Below the pieces are notes generated by a model. The model was not told the origin of the DNA. It saw only the letters and a program-made list of their open reading frames with translations, and made no database searches. This document shows positions 1-7,807 of a stretch of 55,006 bases of DNA, piece after piece. The position numbers and the translations under genes are program-made. The number at the start of each line of letters is the position of its first letter. Position 1 is the stretch's first letter. The stretch lies in the NCBI GenBank assembly GCA_027036015.1, contig JALVTH010000009.1, positions 1 to 55,006 of the forward strand. The letters run 5' to 3'. The DNA comes from Campylobacteraceae bacterium. GTDB taxonomy: Bacteria; Campylobacterota; Campylobacteria; Campylobacterales; Sulfurovaceae.

Positions 1-1053
1 AAAGCACCAAATACAACAAAAGAGGATTTGGAAAATGCAAAAGTAGATGGGGCAGGTGAATTAACACCTCAAGAGTTAGCTCAAATTAATGAGTTAATTA
101 ATAAAGCAAATCCAAAACCAGTTACAACTGGTGAACTTGGCAAATTAGTAGAAGAGGGTAAAAAATTAGCTGGAAAAGTAGAAGAATTAATACAAAAAGC
201 GCCAAATATTGACAACAATGATACTCAAAACTTAGGATTGCGCCCAGAAATTATTACACCTGAAGAGTTAAAAGAGTTTAATAAACTTGTAGAAAATGCA
301 GATCCTAAGCCTAATACAAAAGATAAGTTACAAGAGTTATTAAATAGTGCAATTTTAAGTGTGAATTTAAAAGTTGAGCACACTGTGGATGGAAATATTA
401 AAGTTAGCGGTAAAGCTACACCAGTTAGCACAGTAACTGTTAAGTTCCCAGATGGTACTCAAAAAGAGGTACAAACTGATGAAAATGGAACATACTCTAT
501 TACATCAGATGATGCAATAGAGAAAGGTTTAGTAAGAGTTAGTGCTGTTGACGATCAAGGTGTTGGTTCTAATGAAATAGATTACTATGTATGGTTTAAG
601 AAAGTAGAAGACAATGATTCTATAAGCATTACATATAGTGGTAATGAAAATAAAGAGATTCAAAAAGAAGAAGCAACTAAGATTATTATTGATAAAAAAT
701 TAGAAGTGACAACAAAAGAAGAAAATAATGGAACTAAAATTGAGCTTGAAATTAAAGCTCCAACATCAAATCCAGCACCAGAAATTGCAACAAAAGAGTT
801 GCCTGAGTGTAAAGATAAAGATTATGTAGCATATGTTGTGCTTGATAAACAAAATGGAGAAGTAGAAACTGGATTTACATTTGATGATAGTAAATGTAGT
901 GCAAAATTCAAAGATGCAACCGTTTATGATAATAAACCGCTTAAGTTTGTACCAGGAACAGAGGTTCAAATTAAAGATACAAACGACAAAGGTGGTAAAG
1001 TGATTATTGTAGATGCAATTTTAGAAAAATCTATGAAATTTGGAGAGAGATAA
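1..1053 (+). CDS. C-terminal part of a large repeat-rich, Ig-like surface protein (5' end outside window)
   Basis: The frame is open from base 1, so the first about 350 residues here are the C-terminal part of a longer protein; the TTG at 28 is not a credible start. Two degenerate helical repeats are visible: one with ELTPQELAQINELINKANPK and a second with ITPEELKEFNKLVENADPKP, each followed by a short Lys/Glu-rich helix; KAPN recurs at about a 63-residue spacing. A bacterial Ig-like beta domain follows (about residues 130-200, with the typical DENGTYSI strand), then a beta-rich tail with two cysteines. This architecture is typical of exported adhesin-like or stalk-like proteins. The stop overlaps the next gene's ATG (TAATG at 1051-1055), so the next two genes probably share its transcript. 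Function beyond surface attachment or structure is unknown. Confidence 0.75.
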   Translation, partial: KAPNTTKEDLENAKVDGAGELTPQELAQINELINKANPKPVTTGELGKLVEEGKKLAGKVEELIQKAPNIDNNDTQNLGLRPEIITPEELKEFNKLVENADPKPNTKDKLQELLNSAILSVNLKVEHTVDGNIKVSGKATPVSTVTVKFPDGTQKEVQTDENGTYSITSDDAIEKGLVRVSAVDDQGVGSNEIDYYVWFKKVEDNDSISITYSGNENKEIQKEEATKIIIDKKLEVTTKEENNGTKIELEIKAPTSNPAPEIATKELPECKDKDYVAYVVLDKQNGEVETGFTFDDSKCSAKFKDATVYDNKPLKFVPGTEVQIKDTNDKGGKVIIVDAILEKSMKFGER

Positions 1054-1361
1054 TGAAAAAAGTAGCATTAAAATTAACAGCAGTAGCATTAGTTGCGGTA
1101 TTGTTTGGTGGATGTAGCGGTGGCAAAGATAAATGGGGAATTGACCATGAAGGGCCTGAAAAAAAGGTTTCTCATGGTCCTTTAATGCCAAATGGAAAAT
1201 ATCGATGTGATTTAGATAAAGGTGATGCAACATTGCTTCAACCAGGCCAAGAGGTAGTGCCAAGAACATCAGATACACAAATTAGAGTATGGCACTTTCA
1301 AAATTCGCAAGAGTATGTATGTTTACTGCAAGGTGATGCAGTTATTAAATTAACAAAATAA
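1053..1361 (+). CDS. small lipoprotein of unknown function
   Basis: 102 residues. The N-terminus is a lipoprotein signal: two lysines, a hydrophobic stretch, then a lipobox ending FGGC (Cys21), so the mature protein should be lipid-anchored. The mature part has no recognised domain; it contains two further cysteines (in YRCDLD and YVCLLQ) that could form a disulphide, and a central acidic stretch. Its ATG overlaps the stop of the upstream repeat protein by one base, so translation is probably coupled and it may help anchor, secrete or process that protein. This role is inferred from position only. Confidence 0.75.
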   Translation: MKKVALKLTAVALVAVLFGGCSGGKDKWGIDHEGPEKKVSHGPLMPNGKYRCDLDKGDATLLQPGQEVVPRTSDTQIRVWHFQNSQEYVCLLQGDAVIKLTK

Positions 1362-1372
1362 AGGATTTCAAA

Positions 1373-1939
1373 ATGAAAAAAGTTGCAATTTTAGCCCTCC
1401 TTACATCAGCACTTTTTGCTGGTGGAGCCACTCAAATGGCTCAAACACCAGCTGTGTCAGTAATGCCTAAAGAGAACAAATTTTATGCAGGTGCTGCTTT
1501 TGAGCTTCAAAGAGTAGAAACATTTAAATATGGACCAGCTAATAGTTATGGTGCATCTTTAAAAGCTGGATATGAATATAACAAGTATTTTGCTTTTGAG
1601 TTACGCTATGCAGCTGGAATAAAAAGAAAAAAACATCTTAAATTAGATTATTATTATGGTATTTTTGTAAAACCACAATTACCTTTACAAGATTTTAAAT
1701 TATATACTCTGTTAGGTTATGGAAAAGCTAAGGTAACTCATAATGGTTTGTCTCATCCTAATAAAGAGACTATAAAAAAAGGTTTCTCATATGGATTGGG
1801 AGCTGAATATAAAATTAATAATAAGCTTTCTGCATATGTTGAGGCTTTAAGTTTAATTGATAAAAGTGTTACAAGAGTAGAAGGAAAATATGCAATTAAA
1901 GTAAGAACATTTGGAATTGGTGTTTTAGTTAAATTTTAA
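1373..1939 (+). CDS. outer-membrane beta-barrel protein (OMP_b-brl/opacity type)
   Basis: 188 residues with a classical signal peptide (MKKVAILALLTSALFAGG) and a mature chain made of alternating beta strands (FYAGAAFEL, YGASLKAGYEYN, FAFELRYAAGI, FSYGLGAEYKIN, LSAYVEAL) ending in Phe after GIGVLVKF, the C-terminal aromatic signal recognised by the BAM machinery. Length and pattern fit an eight-stranded OmpA/opacity-like barrel. It follows the lipoprotein gene after 11 bases with an AAGGA ribosome site, so repeat protein, lipoprotein and barrel probably form one operon. The exact role (adhesion, porin, partner of the surface protein) is not visible. Confidence 0.8.
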   Translation: MKKVAILALLTSALFAGGATQMAQTPAVSVMPKENKFYAGAAFELQRVETFKYGPANSYGASLKAGYEYNKYFAFELRYAAGIKRKKHLKLDYYYGIFVKPQLPLQDFKLYTLLGYGKAKVTHNGLSHPNKETIKKGFSYGLGAEYKINNKLSAYVEALSLIDKSVTRVEGKYAIKVRTFGIGVLVKF

Positions 1940-1954
1940 CCTCCTTTTTGGAGG
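1940..1954 (+). other. short stem-loop directly after the barrel gene
   Basis: CCTCC and GGAGG form a perfect five-pair stem around a T5 loop immediately after the TAA stop. No T-run follows, so this is a weak terminator or RNA-end structure. The right arm looks like a Shine-Dalgarno but lies 15 bases before the next ATG, which has its own AGGA at 1960. Confidence 0.4.
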
Positions 1955-1969
1955 CTATTAGGAAAATAG

Positions 1970-2689
1970 ATGATTACAAAAAGTTCACTTGTTTTAGGCT
2001 ATCATAAACTTTTGCAAACTTTTTTGGAAGAAGCAATTAGTTTAGAATTAGAAGAGTTTTTAAAAAAAGAAAAAAACAATAGCAAAAATGGTTTTTATAA
2101 ACGAGTTGTAAAAAGTTCATATGGTAAGTTTACACTAAAAGTTGCAAGAGATAGAAAAGGGCATTTTCAAACTGCATTTTTGCCCCAAAGAATAAAGTCT
2201 ATCAAGTCTATAGAAAAAATATTATTACTCTTTTTCATTGAAGGTTATCCTGAAAAGGAGCTAAAAAGAAAGTTTTTTGAAATAAATTCTTCTTTATCAG
2301 AATATATTTTTATGCGCCTTAGGCAAGAAGCCCTCCTTTTAAGAGAGAAAGAGTTAAAAAAAAGCTATAAACTGTTGGCTATTTATCCTATAAGCATTCG
2401 GTTGGAATCTCCTTTGATAGAATTTGTTGATTGTTATATAGCTTATGGATTGAATAATGAAGATGAGTGTGAAATTATTGGTTTATGGCACGGGGCAAAT
2501 AAAAAGAGCTCATTTTGGAAAAAAGTTTTAACTTCTTTACAACAAAGAGGTTTAATGAGTGTAGAAATGATTGCTTATGAAAAATTGGCTGGTTTTAAAA
2601 AAGTTTATCCGCAATTTTTTCCAATGGCAAAAGAAGATAAAAATTTAAATGAAGAGCTTTATAAATACTTTGCTCTTTTTTTAGGATAA
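1970..2689 (+). CDS. IS256-family transposase-derived protein, catalytic acids replaced, short
   Basis: 239 residues. The whole length aligns by eye with the first two thirds of IS256 (mutator) transposases: NSKNGFYKRVVKSSYGKF and VARDRKGHF match the conserved NSRNGY..KTVKSEYGEI..PRDRKGEF region, IYPI precedes the first catalytic block, and EIIGLWHG...FWKKVLTSLQQRG then LAGFKKVYPQFFP match the second. The two catalytic aspartates are Glu here (about residues 146 and 204), and the chain ends before the third acid. The frame is intact with an AGGA ribosome site, so it is not simple junk. No terminal inverted repeats or target duplication were noticed. It may be a domesticated transposase (DNA-binding protein) or a decaying but still open remnant. 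Confidence 0.7.
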   Translation: MITKSSLVLGYHKLLQTFLEEAISLELEEFLKKEKNNSKNGFYKRVVKSSYGKFTLKVARDRKGHFQTAFLPQRIKSIKSIEKILLLFFIEGYPEKELKRKFFEINSSLSEYIFMRLRQEALLLREKELKKSYKLLAIYPISIRLESPLIEFVDCYIAYGLNNEDECEIIGLWHGANKKSSFWKKVLTSLQQRGLMSVEMIAYEKLAGFKKVYPQFFPMAKEDKNLNEELYKYFALFLG

Positions 2690-2690
2690 T

Positions 2691-3500
2691 TTATTCTAAA
2701 ACATATCGTATCGTTACACAAAAATGCATTGAGTAAGGAACTTTAGGAAATGAGCTTTGGGCTCTTTTTATTGTTTTAATTGCTCCTTGATTTAAAATCA
2801 TATGAGCTCCATAAGCACTAATATTACTTATACTTCCATCTTTATTAAGTGTAAAACAGCTATGTACACTACCTTCAAGATGCATTTTTTTTGCAAGTAT
2901 TGGATATATTTTTGCGTTGTTGATAGCTTGGTAAATTTTTGCTTTGATGTTTTGAGAAGGAATGCTTAGTAATTGGCGATGCGTGATGAGTGATTTGTTA
3001 GTGGTTAATAGTTTTTGTTTTTTGATTTTTTGTTTACTACTTTGAATTTTTGATTTAAACTTTTTGTTTTTTCCTTTCTTTTTACTCTTAAATTTATGTT
3101 TTTGGTAGTTAGCTTTAGTTTTTCTTTTTGGTTTAATTTTTATTTTGTGCTTTAAGAGGGTTTTTTGCTTATTCTTTTTAATTTTTTCTTTACTTTTTTG
3201 TTTTTTTATAGCTTTAAAAGTTGTATTTAGGTGTGTTTTAATAGTTTGTTTTTTAGGAACTTTTATTTGAGGTTTTATTTTGAGTTCTTTTTTAGAAGGG
3301 GTATATTTTTCTTTTTGAGTATTGTTTTGTTTTTTATTTTCTAAGAAAGTTTTTTTTGTTATTTTTTGTATGGTAATGGTATTTAGTGAAATCTTTTTTA
3401 AATGTGAATTTGTATAAAAAGTGTTGTGTTGAAAAAGAGGAAAAATGAGTGCAAATATAAGGCTATGCAATAGAATTGATAAAAAAAATGCTCTACTCAT
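2691..3500 (-). CDS. tonB: TonB energy transducer
   Basis: 269 residues. An N-terminal membrane anchor (about residues 5-23) is followed by a very Lys-rich linker (about 50-175) that replaces the usual Pro-Glu/Pro-Lys spacer, and a C-terminal TonB domain (about 185-269) with the family pattern of a YP motif (AKIYPILAKK), GSVHSCFTLNKDGSI and a final strand ICHVTIRYVL-like end. It couples proton-motive force, through ExbB/ExbD, to outer-membrane receptors. It overlaps exbD by 8 bases and is the last gene of a receptor-exbB-exbD-tonB operon, so it probably serves mainly the copper-type receptor encoded there. It converges with the transposase-like gene with one base between the stops. Confidence 0.85.
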   Translation of the reverse strand: MSRAFFLSILLHSLIFALIFPLFQHNTFYTNSHLKKISLNTITIQKITKKTFLENKKQNNTQKEKYTPSKKELKIKPQIKVPKKQTIKTHLNTTFKAIKKQKSKEKIKKNKQKTLLKHKIKIKPKRKTKANYQKHKFKSKKKGKNKKFKSKIQSSKQKIKKQKLLTTNKSLITHRQLLSIPSQNIKAKIYQAINNAKIYPILAKKMHLEGSVHSCFTLNKDGSISNISAYGAHMILNQGAIKTIKRAQSSFPKVPYSMHFCVTIRYVLE

Positions 3501-3876
3501 TTTCTTGGGTTACAATAGAGATATTATTAAAATTATTTGATTTTAGTGTATCTAAAACTTTAATAAAACTTTTAAATGATGCATTAGCATCGCAATTAAT
3601 TACAAAAGTGTTGTTTCTATCAAATCTTGTGATAATTGTTTTAAATTTATCAATTGATGTTTCGTTGTTTTCTATAAAAATGCTACCATTATTTTTAATT
3701 GTAATTGCTATATTTTTGTATTGAATTTTTTTTTCGGCACTTTTTGCTTTTGGCAAATCAACTGGAATTAGCTTTTTCTCAACTAAAGTTGCAGTTGTTA
3801 AAACAATTGCTAAAAGCACTAACATAATATCAACAAGTGGGATTACATTGAGTGAATCAAACTTTTTAAGTGCCAT
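3493..3876 (-). CDS. exbD: ExbD, TonB-system proton channel subunit
   Basis: 127 residues, normal ExbD size. The single N-terminal membrane helix carries the family motif NVIPLVDIMLVLLAIVL, including the conserved Asp that takes part in proton translocation, followed by a periplasmic ExbD/TolR domain with the usual VDLP segment shortly after the helix. It forms the inner-membrane motor with ExbB and drives TonB. The start overlaps exbB by 11 bases and its end overlaps tonB by 8, so the three are translationally coupled. Confidence 0.9.
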   Translation of the reverse strand: MALKKFDSLNVIPLVDIMLVLLAIVLTTATLVEKKLIPVDLPKAKSAEKKIQYKNIAITIKNNGSIFIENNETSIDKFKTIITRFDRNNTFVINCDANASFKSFIKVLDTLKSNNFNNISIVTQENE

Positions 3877-4276
3877 ATTCTACTAACTTTGTTTCAATTT
3901 TTCTTGCTAAAATATTATAAAGCACACTTGCAATAATTGCAACTATAAGTCCAGCTGCTGTGGTTTTGAGTGCCAAAGCCAAAGAAGCCATAATTTTAGT
4001 AGCTGCTAAATTGCTCTTTGCCATTTCTATAAAGGTTTGCATAATAGCTAAAACAGTTCCAAGTAGTCCAATGTATGGAGCATTAGAAGCAATTGTGGCA
4101 ATTGCTGTTATATTTTTTGTAAGAGCATTTTCTAAAAGTTCTTTATTTTGAAACTTTTTTATATCAACTTTTTTTAAAAAGCTTAGGCGCTCAAGAAAGA
4201 GCGCTACAGCAATAATACTCATTAAAAAAAGAAGCCCCATAATACCATAATCAATAAACTCTTTTAAATATGCCAT
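3866..4276 (-). CDS. exbB: ExbB, TonB-system proton channel subunit
   Basis: 136 residues, the short ExbB form common in Campylobacterota. Three membrane helices are visible: an N-terminal one (GIMGLLFLMSIIAVALFLE) and two in the C-terminal half, with the MotA/TolQ/ExbB signature region APYIGLLGTVLAIMQTF and LALALKTTAAGLIVAI. Works with ExbD as the proton-driven motor for TonB. It starts 9 bases after the receptor stop and overlaps exbD, placing it second in the operon. Confidence 0.9.
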   Translation of the reverse strand: MAYLKEFIDYGIMGLLFLMSIIAVALFLERLSFLKKVDIKKFQNKELLENALTKNITAIATIASNAPYIGLLGTVLAIMQTFIEMAKSNLAATKIMASLALALKTTAAGLIVAIIASVLYNILARKIETKLVEYGT

Positions 4277-4285
4277 TTAGCTCCT

Positions 4286-6283
4286 TTAAAATCTATATTG
4301 TATATTGGCATAAATGTATCTTCCTGGATTATTAAGTGGAATTTTTCTTTTTGCTCCGGTTGCTAAAAGTGTTAAGTCATTATAAGTATTTGAGCTTTGA
4401 TATTTCTTATTAAAAATATTATCAATGCCAAAAGTAAAGGTTAAATTATCGCTTATGAGTTTTTGGTATTTAAAATTAAAGGTGACAAATCCTCCAAGCT
4501 CTTGCTCTCCATTATCTTTGTCAAAGTATTTCCATCTTTTTTGTGCAATCATTTCAAATGAAAAAAAGTTTCTTTCATTTGGCATGTAATTTAAGGTTAC
4601 AAGAGCTCTAAGAGGTGTTATATCGGCTAAATCTTTATCACTTTGATTTGGTAAAGGATTATCTTTTTTTCCTCTTAAATAACTTAAGCCAAAATCTATA
4701 TTCAATTTTTCATTAAAGGCATAATTACCGCTCAATTTAATACCATAAATTTTTGCATCAATGTTTACGAATTTATTAGTTTTTAAATCGTTATCAAAAT
4801 AGATATAGTTTTTTAACTTGCTATAAAAGGCTTTGAGTTCAATTGAGCCTTTATTAAAGTTTTTCTTAATACCTAAATCAATTTCGCTATTTTTTGTTTG
4901 TTTTAAATTTGGATTACCAAAAAGTGGACCTTCGCCTTTATTTTTTTTATCTTTTCCTCTAAAAAAGAGTTCTCTTGCATCTGGAATTCTATGAGAGATT
5001 CCAAATCCTCCAAAAAGTTCCCAACCATTATGTAATGCAATGGTATCTGTGAGATATCCACTTAAAGAATTAAATTTTACACTTTTAATATTATCTTTAT
5101 TTTTCACCTTACTATGGTCATATCGTAAACCAAACTCAAGTTTATTATTTTGTATTGTTTTATTTAGCTTTATAAAAATTGCACTATTTTTAGTTACAGC
5201 TTGATTAATGCTATGGCCAAAAAATTTATTATGTTTTTTATAGTATGTTCCACTCCAATAGCGTCTGCTAAAATCAAGACCAAGTTTTATATTACTATCA
5301 AATAAAGTAAAATCATTAATAATTTTTGCTCCATAAATTGAGCTTTTCATATCATTTACAACTTCGCCCATTTTCCCTTTTGAGGCATTGCGATAGAGTG
5401 TGCTCATAGGATGGTGAACTTTAGAATAGAAATAAAGTAATTGCAATTTTTTAGAATATTTACCTAAATTTGTAAGAGTGTATTTAATATTATAAAGATC
5501 ACTATCATCTTTAAGCGCATCCATTGGTGTATTTGGATATAAAACATTGCTACTTCTATTTGCAGTGTAGCTAAGCTCTAAAGTTTGATTGTTGCTTGGA
5601 GTAAGTAAAAGTTTAGATAAAAGAGAAGCTTTTGAATAGGCATCCATATTGCTGTATTGTTTTTGATAAAGATTCATTTTTAAAGCGCCCGCTTTTTGCA
5701 TTTGAGCATTAAATTTATCACTAGCTCCATCTTTATATTGGCCACTATTTTCACGAGATAAGGTTAAAAGTGCTTTAATTTTGTCATTTCCTCCATTAAT
5801 TGTTAAAGATTCTTTGTTTTGATTAAAACTTCCATAATTAAAATTGAACTCTCCACTAAAGCCAGCTTGAGGATCAATTGTGGTAGCTTTTACAATCCCA
5901 CTTAATGTTCCAAAATCTTCAATATCAAATGGACCTTCAATAATTTTTATATTTTTAATATTGCTTGTTACAATATGAGAAATTGGAGGATCCATTCTAT
6001 TTGGACATCCTCCATAAATTTTGCCTCCATCAATAGTTACATTGATATTATCGCGTTTTTGCCCGCGCAAAATAATGTCATTTGCAATGCCACTTCTTTG
6101 GCTAATTGTAATATCTGGATCTTTTTGGCTAAGAGCTGTTCCTAAATCAAATGATTTTAAATCTTCTCCACTTATATTTTTTACATCAATATTACTAAAT
6201 TGCTCAATTACATTGATTTGACCTAAGTTTTGAGCATATAATGAAAGGGTTGCAAATGTTGAGAGGAAAAAGATTTTTTTCAT
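4286..6283 (-). CDS. TonB-dependent receptor, OprC/NosA copper type
   Basis: 665 residues with a signal peptide (about 1-17), a plug domain (about 30-140, with DIILRGQKRDNINVTIDGG) and a C-terminal beta barrel ending in Phe (YIYANIQYRF). The plug has CPNRMDPP, i.e. a CxxxM pair at Cys93/Met97, and a later loop has HPM, an HxM pair at His291/Met293. In the Pseudomonas outer-membrane copper protein OprC the copper site is built from CxxxM and HxM, and NosA proteins share this. The likely ligand is therefore copper, perhaps feeding copper enzymes such as nitrous-oxide reductase or cytochrome oxidases; this last step is inference. It heads an operon with exbB, exbD and tonB and is divergent from proC. 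No N-terminal TonB-box signalling domain is present. Confidence 0.85.
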   Translation of the reverse strand: MKKIFFLSTFATLSLYAQNLGQINVIEQFSNIDVKNISGEDLKSFDLGTALSQKDPDITISQRSGIANDIILRGQKRDNINVTIDGGKIYGGCPNRMDPPISHIVTSNIKNIKIIEGPFDIEDFGTLSGIVKATTIDPQAGFSGEFNFNYGSFNQNKESLTINGGNDKIKALLTLSRENSGQYKDGASDKFNAQMQKAGALKMNLYQKQYSNMDAYSKASLLSKLLLTPSNNQTLELSYTANRSSNVLYPNTPMDALKDDSDLYNIKYTLTNLGKYSKKLQLLYFYSKVHHPMSTLYRNASKGKMGEVVNDMKSSIYGAKIINDFTLFDSNIKLGLDFSRRYWSGTYYKKHNKFFGHSINQAVTKNSAIFIKLNKTIQNNKLEFGLRYDHSKVKNKDNIKSVKFNSLSGYLTDTIALHNGWELFGGFGISHRIPDARELFFRGKDKKNKGEGPLFGNPNLKQTKNSEIDLGIKKNFNKGSIELKAFYSKLKNYIYFDNDLKTNKFVNIDAKIYGIKLSGNYAFNEKLNIDFGLSYLRGKKDNPLPNQSDKDLADITPLRALVTLNYMPNERNFFSFEMIAQKRWKYFDKDNGEQELGGFVTFNFKYQKLISDNLTFTFGIDNIFNKKYQSSNTYNDLTLLATGAKRKIPLNNPGRYIYANIQYRF

Positions 6284-6342
6284 TTAACCATCCTTTTTTA
6301 TGAAAGTATAAAATCGTTTTGTTAATTGAATGTTAAATTTTG

Positions 6343-6348
6343 TATAAT
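6343..6348 (+). promoter_or_regulatory. -10 box for proC
   Basis: TATAAT preceded by TTTTG (extended -10 style) 20 bases before the proC ATG. An AT-rich stretch lies upstream and no -35 is clear, the usual form of sigma-70 promoters in Campylobacterota. Confidence 0.55.
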
Positions 6349-6368
6349 TGGCAAAAAAAAGGAATGCA

Positions 6369-7112
6369 ATGAAACTACTTTTAATAGGTGCTGGAAATAT
6401 GGGTTCAGCTATGTTGAAAGGGTTGGTTGAGTTTGATATTACTGTTGTTGAAAAGAGTGAAAAGAAAATTAATGAATTAAAAAAACTCTATCCTAACGTA
6501 ACATTTTTAAACGAAATTCCAAATTTAAATGGATTTGTTGTTATTTTAGCAATCAAGCCTCAAAGCTTACCATATATTGAATTTAATGGAGAGGCAAAAG
6601 CACTTATTTCTATTTTAGCAGGAACTCCTCTATCAATACTTAAAGAAAAAATTCAAGCAAAATATTATGTTAGGGCAATGCCAAATGTTGCAGCTTTGTA
6701 TCAAAAATCTGTTACATCAGTAACGGGTGATGAAGCTTTTAAAAAAGAAGCTCTTACAATTTTAAGCTCTATTGGCAAAGCGATTTGGCTTGAGAGTGAA
6801 AAGGAGCTTGATATTGCAACAGGACTTGCTGGTTCATCTCCAGCTTGGCTTGCAATTGTAGCAGAAGCTCTAAGTGATGGAGCTGTTAATTTAGGTTTGC
6901 CAAGACAAAAAGCAAATGAGTATTTAGGAGCACTTTTTGTTGGAGTGGGGGAGTTGTTAAAAAATAACCATCCAGCTCTTTTAAAAGATATGGTGAGCTC
7001 TCCTGGTGGAACTACAATTGCAGGATTAAAAGCATTAGAAGAAGAAAAGGTACGAGCTGCTTTTATAAAGGCAATGGAAGCTGCATTTTCAAGAGCAAAA
7101 GAGCTCTCATAG
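6369..7112 (+). CDS. proC: pyrroline-5-carboxylate reductase
   Basis: 247 residues. The N-terminus MKLLLIGAGNMGSAML is the NAD(P)H-binding Rossmann fold; AIKPQ and the PN-rich block RAMPNVAALYQ follow; the C-terminal ProC signature region VSSPGGTTIAGLKALEE is intact. It catalyses the last step of proline synthesis from glutamate. The ATG at 6369 is chosen because AAGGA lies just before it; the upstream in-frame TTG at 6348 overlaps the -10 box. It is transcribed alone, divergent from the copper receptor operon, and ends inside a terminator hairpin. Confidence 0.92.
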   Translation: MKLLLIGAGNMGSAMLKGLVEFDITVVEKSEKKINELKKLYPNVTFLNEIPNLNGFVVILAIKPQSLPYIEFNGEAKALISILAGTPLSILKEKIQAKYYVRAMPNVAALYQKSVTSVTGDEAFKKEALTILSSIGKAIWLESEKELDIATGLAGSSPAWLAIVAEALSDGAVNLGLPRQKANEYLGALFVGVGELLKNNHPALLKDMVSSPGGTTIAGLKALEEEKVRAAFIKAMEAAFSRAKELS

Positions 7113-7121
7113 GCTCTTTTG
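7096..7121 (+). terminator. proC terminator containing the stop codon
   Basis: CAAAAGAGC and GCTCTTTTG form a nine-pair stem around an 8-base loop, 7105-7112, which contains the proC stop codon TAG. T-rich sequence follows. Confidence 0.6.
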
Positions 7122-7242
7122 TTTCGTTTTGTTGCAATGATAAAAAATATTTTATCTTTCATTTTGACATAAAAATTAGTTTTATCTTCATTTTTTGCAA
7201 TAATTAAAAAATCCATTGAAAAATGCTTAAGAGTGCTTTTGT

Positions 7243-7248
7243 TACAAT
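7243..7248 (+). promoter_or_regulatory. -10 box for the Sel1-repeat gene
   Basis: TACAAT, 34 bases before the ATG at 7283. The 170-base gap 7113-7282 otherwise shows only AT-rich sequence with two near-copies of a TTTTATCTT-CATTTT element. Confidence 0.45.
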
Positions 7249-7282
7249 CAAAAAGAGGGGATTTTAGACTAAAGGAAAGCGC

Positions 7283-7804
7283 ATGAAAAAATTTCTTATT
7301 TTAATTTTTTGTTTCGTTTCGCTTTGGGGTGTTGATGTAAATAGCTTAATTGCAAAGGCAAAACAAGGAGATAAAAATGCAATTTATGAGCTTGGATACA
7401 TTTTTGAAAATGGTTTAGGAGTAAAAAAAGATCTACAAAAAGCAAAAGCACTCTATCAAAAAGCTGCAAATTTAGGAAATGCTGATGCAAAAGTCTCTTT
7501 AGCTTTACTTGAACTTGATAAAATCTCAAAAGAGCATTCAAATAAAATTATTAATAATAAAGTTGTTATTGAACACAATAATGGATTAAATTTAACGCTT
7601 AGCCTTTCAGATTTAAAAGCTATTGTAAAAAGAGCAAAACAAAATGATTCTAACGCACTTTTTACTTTAGCTACTTTATATGAAAGTGGTATTCTAAAAG
7701 GGGATAGCTCTAAAGCTTTGCTTCTTTATAAAAAAGCAGCTCTTCTTGGAAATAAAAAAGCACAAAAGATACTTAGCATTAAAAAAGGTGCTACTAAAAA
7801 GTAG
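7283..7804 (+). CDS. secreted Sel1-like repeat protein
   Basis: 173 residues with a signal peptide (about 1-16, ending SLWG) and Sel1-like/TPR-type helical repeats: GDKNAIYELGYIFENGLGVK and KAKALYQKAANLGNADAKVS form one pair, and NDSNALFTLATLYESGILKG with KALLLYKKAALLGNKKAQK a second, separated by a Lys/Asn-rich spacer. Such proteins act as periplasmic protein-interaction scaffolds and in Campylobacterota are often Cys-rich; this one has no paired cysteines in the repeats. It converges with the OmpA-like lipoprotein gene. Partner unknown. Confidence 0.8.
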   Translation: MKKFLILIFCFVSLWGVDVNSLIAKAKQGDKNAIYELGYIFENGLGVKKDLQKAKALYQKAANLGNADAKVSLALLELDKISKEHSNKIINNKVVIEHNNGLNLTLSLSDLKAIVKRAKQNDSNALFTLATLYESGILKGDSSKALLLYKKAALLGNKKAQKILSIKKGATKK

Positions 7805-7807
7805 CAC
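7781..7807 (-). terminator. terminator of the OmpA-like gene, shared by both stops
   Basis: GTGCTAC (7788-7794) and GTAGCAC (7801-7807) form a seven-pair stem around a short A-rich loop; on the minus strand it is followed by CCTTTTTT, a good intrinsic terminator. The stop codons of both convergent genes lie in or touch the stem. Confidence 0.7.

Noticed and set aside
1940-2700. Complete insertion sequence around the transposase-like gene
   Set aside because: No terminal inverted repeats or target-site duplication were noticed on either side, and the gene lacks its catalytic third.
6701-7216. Minus-strand frame of 171 codons opposite proC
   Set aside because: It is the shadow of proC, with no ribosome site before its start and a proC terminator inside it.
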